In this document: positions 57,825 to 64,000 of the stretch, piece after piece
How positions within the stretch are numbered: the stretch's first letter is position 1
How the letters are laid out: each line of letters opens with the position of its first letter
NCBI GenBank assembly: GCA_031422675.1
Contig: JANPMG010000167.1
Coordinates: 1-64,000 of the forward strand
Length of the DNA: 64,000 nt
DNA from: JAENVU01 sp031422675
GTDB lineage: Bacteria; Actinomycetota; Acidimicrobiia; IMCC26256; JAENVU01
Direction of reading: 5' to 3'
Translations under genes and position numbers: made by a program
The notes under the pieces: generated by a model
What the model was told of the DNA's origin: nothing
The model's input: only the letters and a program-made list of their open reading frames with translations
Database searches by the model: none

Positions 57825-59086
57825 AGCGTTTCCGCCGCGCCCGACAGCAGACGTTCCGGTCGCTCGAGCACCCCAACTACCGGCGCTACCTCGTCGGACA
57901 GATCATCTCGGCGAGCGGAAGTTGGGTCCAACAGATCGCGCTCACATGGTTGGTCGTGCGCCTGACTCACGGCAACGGATTCGCCGTCGGCGCCGTGACT
58001 GCGCTTCAGTTCACACCCGTCCTCATCGGCGGCGCGTGGGCCGGCGTGCTCGCCGACCGGCTCGACAAGCGTCGAGTTCTCATCGCGACGTCCGCCGGCG
58101 CCGCGGTGTGCGCCGCGATCATGGGTGTGCTCGTGCTCACGAACGTCGTCGAACTCTGGATGGTCTATGGCTTGGCCGCGATGTTCGGTCTCGCGACGGC
58201 CCTCGACAGTCCGGCCCGGCGCGCGTACGTCACCGAACTCGTGCCCGATCATCATGCCGCCAACGCGGTGAGTCTCAACAGTTCCGTCTTCACCGCCGCG
58301 CGCGTGATCGGGCCGGCGATCGCCGCTGTGATCATCGCCACCGCGGGAATCGGCTGGTGCTTCATCGCCAATGCGGTTTCGTTCGGCGCCGTGATCGCCG
58401 CCCTCCTCGCGCTGGACCTGACCGCGGTGCGACCGTCGGCACCGGTGCGACGCGAGAAAGGACAGCTCGTGGCCGGGCTGCGGTACGTGTGGGCTAGCCC
58501 GACGCTCCGCACCACGCTCCTCATGACCGCGATCATCGGAACCCTGTCCTTCAACTTTCAGGTCACGATCTCACTCATGGCCCGCAAGGTATTCGGCGGC
58601 GACGCCGACCAGTTCGCCACCTTGTACGCCCTGATGAGCGTGGGCGCAGTGGTGGCGTCGCTGTACGTCGCGCATCGCGAGCGGGTCACCACTCGCTTCG
58701 TCAGCGTCTGCGCACTCGGTCTCGGCGTCATGATGCTCGGTGCGGCCGCCGCCCCCTCGCTGATCGTCTTCGCCGTGCTCCTCGTGCCAATGGGGGCCAC
58801 ATCGATCGCGTTCCTGTCCGCGGCCGGTGCGCTCGCGCAGAGTCGAGCCGCACCGGAATATCGCGGTCGGGTCGCGGCGCTCTTCGCCGTTGCGTTCCTC
58901 GGGAGCACGCCGATCGGCGGACCGATCGTCGGCGGTATCTCCCAGGTGTTCGGCGCCCGCTTCGGCATTGCGCTCGGCGGCGTGACCGCGGCCGTGGTCG
59001 CCGTCGTCGCGCTCCACGTGCTGCGCCGGGCTCAGTCGGATCACCCCGTCACGGCTGCGGCGCGTCCACCGGCCACCGCGGCCTGA
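57821..59086 (+). CDS. MFS transporter (EntS/enterobactin-exporter-like)
   Basis: This major-facilitator exporter has 421 residues and about twelve helices. The N-terminal FRSLEHPNYRRYLVGQIISASGSWVQQIALTWL and the loop motif GVLADRLDKRRVL are typical of the drug/siderophore-exporter branch of MFS. It is coupled to MarR by a 4-bp overlap, indicating drug- or metabolite-inducible efflux. The substrate is unknown. Confidence 0.93.
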   Translation: MKRFRRARQQTFRSLEHPNYRRYLVGQIISASGSWVQQIALTWLVVRLTHGNGFAVGAVTALQFTPVLIGGAWAGVLADRLDKRRVLIATSAGAAVCAAIMGVLVLTNVVELWMVYGLAAMFGLATALDSPARRAYVTELVPDHHAANAVSLNSSVFTAARVIGPAIAAVIIATAGIGWCFIANAVSFGAVIAALLALDLTAVRPSAPVRREKGQLVAGLRYVWASPTLRTTLLMTAIIGTLSFNFQVTISLMARKVFGGDADQFATLYALMSVGAVVASLYVAHRERVTTRFVSVCALGLGVMMLGAAAAPSLIVFAVLLVPMGATSIAFLSAAGALAQSRAAPEYRGRVAALFAVAFLGSTPIGGPIVGGISQVFGARFGIALGGVTAAVVAVVALHVLRRAQSDHPVTAAARPPATAA

Positions 59087-59169
59087 CCCCCGCCGGCGAT
59101 ATCGAGCCGGCGAGCGCCTCACTCGACCGCGGCGAATACGCTCCCTGACTCGACCAAGGGAGCCGTTCC

Positions 59170-60726
59170 ATGCACGTTCCGTTGACCACGCTCGACTTCT
59201 TGCACCGGGCCGAGACCGTCTACGGCGAACGGTGCGCCGTCGTCGACGAGCCCGACGGTGCCGGTCACAGTCACAGTGCCGGACTCGGCCGGTTCACCTA
59301 CGCCGACCTCGCCCGGCGCGCCCGTTCGATTGCAGTGGCCTGCGACGAACTCGGTCTGGCGGCCGGCGAACGGGTCGCCATCCTCTCCCCCAACGCGGGC
59401 CGATTCCTGATTGCCCTCTTCGGCATCCCCGCGCACGGACGGGTGCTGGTGCCGATCAACTTTCGGCTGAACCGCGACGAGATCGCGTACATCATCGAGC
59501 ACTCGGGTGCGGCCGCGCTCTTGGTCGATCCGGAGTACGACGATCTCACCCGCGACATTCCGGTCGCGCATCGGTTCGTGCTCGGCACCGCCACCGATCC
59601 GGAACTGTTCGAACGCGCCGGCACCCCGAGGTTCGACGCCGACGACGAGACCGCGACGGCCACGATCAACTACACCTCGGGAACGACCGCCCGCCCGAAG
59701 GGCGTGCAAATGACGCACCGCAACCTCTGGCTGAACGCGGTGACCTTCGGTTGGCACATGGGCGTCACGGATCGCGACGTGTACCTCCACACGTTGCCCA
59801 CGTTCCACTGCAACGGCTGGGGTCTCCCGTTCGCGGTGGCCGGCATGGGCGCGCGCCAAGTGGTGATCCGCAAGATCGACGGCGAAGACATTCTGCGGCG
59901 CGTCGAACGCGAAGGGGTGACCTTCCTCGCCGGCGCGCCGGCTGTCGTCGCCGCCACCCTCGACGCGGCCACGGCGCGGACCGGGCGCGGTGAGCCGGTG
60001 CCGGGCCGAGGCTCGGTGCGCATGGTGGTGGCGGGGGCGCCCCCACCGTCGAAGGTGATCGAGCGGGTGGAGGCCGAACTGGGCTGGGAGTTCATGCAGA
60101 TCTATGGACTCACCGAGACCTCACCACTGTTGACGGTGAATCGCGCGCCGGCCGAATACGACGACCTCGAACCGGCCGAACGCGCCCGGCGCCTCGCACG
60201 CGCCGGTGTCCCCGCAATCGGGGTGCGGATGCAGGTGGATGACGACGGGGAGTTGCTGGCGCGGTCGAACCATGTGTTCGAGGGCTATTGGGATCAGCCC
60301 GACGAGACCGCGGCCGCGCTCGTCGACGGGTGGTTCCGCACCGGTGACGGCGGCGAACTCGACGGCGCGTACGTCGTCATCTCGGATCGCAAGAAGGACG
60401 TGATCATCTCGGGCGGCGAGAACGTCAGCTCCATCGAGGTCGAGGACTGCCTGTTCCAGCATCCGGCGGTGGCCGAAGCCGCAGCGATCGGCATTCCCGA
60501 CGACAAGTGGGGCGAGACGGTGAAGGCGCTCGTCGTGTTGCGTCCCGGACACGACGACGTCAGCGAGGACACGCTCATCGAACACTGCCGGGCGCGGATT
60601 GCGCACTACAAGTGTCCGACTTCGATCGAGTTCCGTTCCGAGTTAGCGCGGACCGCTACGGGAAAGCTGCAGAAGTTCAAACTCCGCGCGCCCTATTGGG
60701 AAGGCCGCACCCGCCAGGTCAACTGA
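59170..60726 (+). CDS. AMP-dependent acyl-CoA synthetase
   Basis: This ANL-family ligase of 518 residues activates a medium/long-chain or aromatic acid to its CoA ester. Motifs are TINYTSGTTARPKGVQMTHRN (phosphate loop), FMQIYGLTETSPLL, WFRTGDGGEL, VISDRKKDVIISGGENVSSIE and the C-terminal lysine in RTATGKLQKFKLR. A strong AAGGGAG ribosome binding site precedes the ATG; TACGCT at 59138-59143 is a likely -10. It ends 8 bp inside the convergent alcohol dehydrogenase gene. Confidence 0.94.
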   Translation: MHVPLTTLDFLHRAETVYGERCAVVDEPDGAGHSHSAGLGRFTYADLARRARSIAVACDELGLAAGERVAILSPNAGRFLIALFGIPAHGRVLVPINFRLNRDEIAYIIEHSGAAALLVDPEYDDLTRDIPVAHRFVLGTATDPELFERAGTPRFDADDETATATINYTSGTTARPKGVQMTHRNLWLNAVTFGWHMGVTDRDVYLHTLPTFHCNGWGLPFAVAGMGARQVVIRKIDGEDILRRVEREGVTFLAGAPAVVAATLDAATARTGRGEPVPGRGSVRMVVAGAPPPSKVIERVEAELGWEFMQIYGLTETSPLLTVNRAPAEYDDLEPAERARRLARAGVPAIGVRMQVDDDGELLARSNHVFEGYWDQPDETAAALVDGWFRTGDGGELDGAYVVISDRKKDVIISGGENVSSIEVEDCLFQHPAVAEAAAIGIPDDKWGETVKALVVLRPGHDDVSEDTLIEHCRARIAHYKCPTSIEFRSELARTATGKLQKFKLRAPYWEGRTRQVN

Positions 60727-61978
60727 ACTCGCGATGGTCGATGGCAACCTTGATCGCGCCCGAGGTCTCCTGATCCGCCAGTGCGGTGAACGCGTCTCGC
60801 CACTCGTCGAGGCGGAACGTGTGCGTGAGCATGCCGGTGAGATCGATCCGCCCGGACGCGGCGAAGTCCAGATAGTGCTCGATGCCGTGCTTGCGCACGC
60901 CGTCGACCAACTCGAACCCGAACGCATTCGACCCCGTGAACACCAGCTCCTTGAAGTACACCGGGGTGTCTTCCCACCGCGCCGGTCCGTGCATCCCGAG
61001 TTTCACCAAGGTCCCCCGGGCGCGCAGCAGCCGGGCGCCGACCTCGAGTGTTTCTGCGGCACCGATCGTGTCGTAGACGACGTCGATGCCACCGGGGAAG
61101 GCCATCGCCAGACCGTCGGCGGGTTGGAGGACGCCGCCGGACCACGCCGCCGCCGACTCGATCAGGACCTCGCGCGGTTCGGGCGCGACCGTTACCGCAC
61201 CGAACGACTCGACGAGCGCCCGCTGCGGGGCAAACCGTGCCACCACCATCACCTCCACACTCGGGTACAGCGCGCGCAGGATCGCGACGGCGCTCGCGCC
61301 CAACGCACCGGCGCCGTAGACCAAAACCTTCGAGTCCGGACGCGGCGGATGGCGGGTGATCCCGTGCAATGACACGGCGAACGGATCGGCGAACACCGCA
61401 GTTTCGTCGCTCATCGCATCCGGGACCTTGAACAGCATCGAGTCGTGGGCGGCCATGCGTTCTCCGAATCCACCGGGCACATCCGTGCACATCCCGATGT
61501 GGATGCCCGGTGCGATCGGTCCGACCCCGAACGACCAACACTGGCTGAGATCACCGGCGACGCACGCCGGGCAGAACTCCTTGACCCCGCGTGGACCACA
61601 CGTGAGCCACGGGTTCAGGACTACGCGGTCCCCCACCGCGAGGCCTTCGGTTTCGGGGCCGATCTCGACGACGTCGGCGACGACCTCGTGCCCCATCACA
61701 TGGGGGAACGACACGAAGTTCTTCATCGGGTTGTCTCGGAACGAGCCCGACCGTTCGGGTGACGTGAAGCTGGCGTAGTCGAAGAACGCCTGTTTCGATT
61801 CCGAACCACAGATCCCGACGAGTCGGGGCTTGGTCATCACCCAGTCCGGACCGAACCGAGCGGGCTCGTCCACCTCCACCACCCGCATCGGCGCGGCCGC
61901 GAGCATCTTCAGGTTCCGGATGTCGGTGTCCGGCTCGGGGACGGACTCGGGCTCCGTGCCGAACAGGAGTGCGCGCAT
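60719..61978 (-). CDS. Zinc-dependent alcohol dehydrogenase family protein
   Basis: This medium-chain dehydrogenase/reductase has 419 residues. The catalytic zinc region is GICGSESKQAFF, and HVMGHEVVADVVEIG follows. The structural Cys set (CGPRGVKEFCPACVAGDLSQCW) binds a second zinc, and the Rossmann motif is VYGAGALGASAVAIL. The larger size (longer N-terminus and insert) marks a less common subfamily, and the substrate is unknown. It is divergent from the small hypothetical gene and preceded by TAGCCT 7 nt before its ATG. Confidence 0.92.
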   Translation of the reverse strand: MRALLFGTEPESVPEPDTDIRNLKMLAAAPMRVVEVDEPARFGPDWVMTKPRLVGICGSESKQAFFDYASFTSPERSGSFRDNPMKNFVSFPHVMGHEVVADVVEIGPETEGLAVGDRVVLNPWLTCGPRGVKEFCPACVAGDLSQCWSFGVGPIAPGIHIGMCTDVPGGFGERMAAHDSMLFKVPDAMSDETAVFADPFAVSLHGITRHPPRPDSKVLVYGAGALGASAVAILRALYPSVEVMVVARFAPQRALVESFGAVTVAPEPREVLIESAAAWSGGVLQPADGLAMAFPGGIDVVYDTIGAAETLEVGARLLRARGTLVKLGMHGPARWEDTPVYFKELVFTGSNAFGFELVDGVRKHGIEHYLDFAASGRIDLTGMLTHTFRLDEWRDAFTALADQETSGAIKVAIDHREFS

Positions 61979-61985
61979 CCGCCGC

Positions 61986-61991
61986 AGGCTA
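61986..61991 (-). promoter_or_regulatory. -10 element, leaderless type, for alcohol dehydrogenase
   Basis: TAGCCT on the minus strand, 7 nt (GCGGCGG) before ATG 61978. Confidence 0.55.
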
Positions 61992-62076
61992 CGGGGCCGC
62001 GATCGACCACGCGTCGGCGACCGCGTTGAGACTGCGGTGCTGCGCGACGGCCCCGGGAATGCAACAGTGTCCCGGC

Positions 62077-62358
62077 ATGGCCGACGCGGCGCTGCTGGCG
62101 CTCACCAACGTGCGGATCGGGCGCGATCGCGGTCGGGTCTACGTGTTCGCCGATCGCCTGGAGTTCGTGACGCCCACCGGGGAACGCACCATTCCGATCA
62201 CCGACGTCGAACGGGTGGCGAACCGCCGGTCGTGGCGCGGGTCGCGGTTGCTCCTCGGTTTGACCGGCGGTCAGACCATCGAAGTCCGCCGGTTGGGACC
62301 GGCCGACACCGGTGTGGCGCACCGAACGATTCTCACGCTCGCTCGCGCGGCGCACTGA
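62077..62358 (+). CDS. Hypothetical small protein
   Basis: I do not recognise the family. The 93-residue product (from ATG 62077) is soluble, with alternating beta-type segments (LLALTNVRIGRDRGRVYVFADRLEFV, RTIPITDVERVANR, GGQTIEVRRLG) that look like a small PH-like or GRAM-like fold. The frame is open upstream to 61969, but that part overlaps the divergent dehydrogenase. It ends 26 bp inside the convergent SPFH gene. Confidence 0.65.
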   Translation: MADAALLALTNVRIGRDRGRVYVFADRLEFVTPTGERTIPITDVERVANRRSWRGSRLLLGLTGGQTIEVRRLGPADTGVAHRTILTLARAAH

Positions 62359-64000
62359 CATCATCAGTCGAGCCCGCGGCGGACTCCGGCGCGGCGGCGA
62401 CGGTGGCGGCACCGTTCGCCGGGGGGAGGTCCGGACGTTTGGCGTTGCCCGCACCGAGGTACCGGATCAGGCTCGCGGCGAGGCCGTCGAGGCTTCCGCC
62501 CCCGCCGCCGGCGACCAGGACCTCCGGCACCACCTTGACCTGACCGTCGGCAATGGCTTGTGCGATCGCGACGAGCGCCGTCGCCGGCGCACCCAATGCG
62601 GCGACCTGCGGTTCATACCCCTTCGCCGCGGCGATTCCGACTGCTTCGGTGGCCTCCGCGCGGGCCAACCCGACCGCCTCGACGGCCTTCGCCTCCGCGA
62701 GACCGCGCGCTTCGATCGCCGTGGCCTCCGCCAGACCTTGCGCTTCGACCGCTCTCGCCTCCCCGACCCCGACGGCTTCGGCACGAACCGCCTCGGCGCG
62801 AAACAATGCCTCGGCCTTGGCTGCCTCGGCCAGACCGATGGCCTGCACTTTGGTGGCCTCTGCGCGACCCGTCATCTCGACGTACGCCGCCTGGCCTTCG
62901 GCCTCGGCCTTCTTCGCACTCGCCTGGTTGCGGTTGATCTCGACCGAGACCGCCGACTGCGCCAACGACGCCTGCATGTCGGCGGTTCCCTTGGCCTTCT
63001 CCATCTCGACGCGGACGGTTTGCGCGCGTTGCTCTTCCTCGAAGGTGGCCTTCTCCTGGTTGGCGATCTCCCGCTTGGTCAGCACCTCGACCAGCTCGGC
63101 CGGGAAGTGCACGTTCTGGATGTACACACCCTTGGTCTCCACCTCGTAGAGACCGAGATACTCACTGATGCGCACCAGTGCCGCTTGCTGCACTTCCATG
63201 CGCGTCTCGATAAACGTCACGGCCGGTTGGTCCTGGAGCGTGTTGCGGAAATGGTTCCCGACCGCAGATTGCAAGACTTCGTTGACGAGGTTCAGCATGG
63301 TGCCGACCATCGAAATCACCTTCGGCGCCCGCGTGTCCGGCACATGGATCTGCACTTGGAGTTCGATCGAGAAGACGAAGCCTTCGCGGCTCTTGCCTTC
63401 GATCGGTGCCAGGTGCGCGTCCAGATTGTGGGAGGCGCTGGTTTCCTTCGACCAGTTGAGCGTCAGGATCGAGGTCGGCACGATCTCCGGCGCGTAACAC
63501 CGGGGGTTGATCGGGTACTTCCCGGTCCGCAACGGTTCCCGCCAAATTCCCCGATGACCCGGGGACACGATGGACCCGAACTTGAACTCACTCCCCGAAG
63601 TGTCCAGCGTGGCCAGCCCGACGAACGCCTTGATGACCGCAACCTCGCCCTGGTTGACCACGAGCATCGGGACCATCTCGACGCGCACCAGGAACGGGTT
63701 CAGCAGGTACGCGCCGTAGAGCAGCGGGTCGTGTTGCAAACCGATCTTCCCGCCGGCGTCCAGGAACGCCTGGATGTCCTGGTAGTTGTTGTGCTGGATG
63801 TTCTTGTTCCCGAGCAGCACCTCAATGATGCGCGCGTCGATTTCACTCGGCGAGATGCCGCCGGTGACCGCTTCCTGCTCCATCGAGGTGACGTCCTCGT
63901 AACCCGCGAGACGACTCGCGATGTCTCCCGACGGCAGCGGTTCACCTTCGAGCACGGTCACGATCCCGATCATGTCCGTCGGACCTTCGGGCGAGATCAC
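62333..64000 (-). CDS. SPFH/flotillin-like protein, N-terminus cut by window edge
   Basis: At least 555 residues are visible; the start lies beyond 64000. The SPFH/Band-7 domain covers about 1-330 (MIGIVTVLEGEPLPSG, LAPIEGKSREGFVFSIELQV). A coiled-coil segment follows (VEVLTKREIANQEKATFEEE). Residues around 378-465 form eight consecutive 11-residue repeats of the type GLAEAAKAEAL, encoded by 33-bp units at 62606-62869. A Gly-rich C-terminal tail ends the protein. Flotillin-type proteins scaffold membrane microdomains as large oligomers. The hendecad repeats indicate a right-handed coiled coil. Confidence 0.92.
   Translation of the reverse strand: MISPEGPTDMIGIVTVLEGEPLPSGDIASRLAGYEDVTSMEQEAVTGGISPSEIDARIIEVLLGNKNIQHNNYQDIQAFLDAGGKIGLQHDPLLYGAYLLNPFLVRVEMVPMLVVNQGEVAVIKAFVGLATLDTSGSEFKFGSIVSPGHRGIWREPLRTGKYPINPRCYAPEIVPTSILTLNWSKETSASHNLDAHLAPIEGKSREGFVFSIELQVQIHVPDTRAPKVISMVGTMLNLVNEVLQSAVGNHFRNTLQDQPAVTFIETRMEVQQAALVRISEYLGLYEVETKGVYIQNVHFPAELVEVLTKREIANQEKATFEEEQRAQTVRVEMEKAKGTADMQASLAQSAVSVEINRNQASAKKAEAEGQAAYVEMTGRAEATKVQAIGLAEAAKAEALFRAEAVRAEAVGVGEARAVEAQGLAEATAIEARGLAEAKAVEAVGLARAEATEAVGIAAAKGYEPQVAALGAPATALVAIAQAIADGQVKVVPEVLVAGGGGGSLDGLAASLIRYLGAGNAKRPDLPPANGAATVAAAPESAAGSTDDVSAPRERA

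Overview
The window is GC-rich DNA from the chromosome of an actinobacterium, most likely a member of the Acidimicrobiia or a close relative. The clues are two tiny ribosomal proteins known from actinobacterial ribosomes (bS22 and bL37), actinobacterial gene orders (eno-ftsB-DUF501-ppx; metG-tatD-rpf-like-rsmA-ispE; glmU-prs-rplY-pth), a WS/DGAT wax-ester/triacylglycerol synthase and frequent GTG starts. Species assignment is inference. No gene-free stretch exceeds 300 bases. The longest gaps, 1625-1843, 26912-27124 and 42673-42883, hold promoter-like and hairpin sequences.

Left edge (1-1700): a tyrosine integrase is cut by the window edge and sits directly against the 3' end of a tRNA-Leu(UAA), as at the end of an integrated element. 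1.8-12.4 kb: MATE exporter, acyltransferase-epimerase-enoyl-CoA hydratase operon, acyl-CoA synthetase/GNAT pair divergent from oligoribonuclease, and an aminotransferase. 12.5-26.9 kb: a long minus-strand housekeeping block (ppx, DUF501, ftsB-like, eno, mazG, SurA-like lipoprotein, mfd), an ADP-heptose cluster (hldE-gmhA, with gmhB divergent), a VapBC-type pair, pth and rplY. 27-37.6 kb: prs-glmU, tRNA-Gln, bS22, ispE-rsmA, an RpfB-like cell-wall protein, tatD-metG, an AbrB-type regulator, rsmI and DUF192.

37.7-51.5 kb: OafA-type acyltransferase, two-component system, bL37, small membrane proteins, SIMPL protein, lipid genes, a molybdopterin oxidoreductase with its cytochrome b, and serC. 51.5-55 kb: the most unusual locus. 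A thioredoxin-like protein is followed by a UGSC-family selenoprotein read through an in-frame UGA with a SECIS-like hairpin 11 nt downstream, then two further genes. 55-64 kb: a secreted Met/Lys-rich protein, a PIG-L remnant, a NodB deacetylase, a MarR-MFS efflux operon, an acyl-CoA ligase, a zinc alcohol dehydrogenase and a truncated SPFH protein.

Two themes recur. Co-directional genes are often joined by 4-bp ATGA or GTGA overlaps, suggesting translational coupling. At least 14 genes have a TAnnnT hexamer exactly 6 or 7 nt before an ATG or GTG, the geometry of leaderless transcripts in actinobacteria. I used this to choose several starts.
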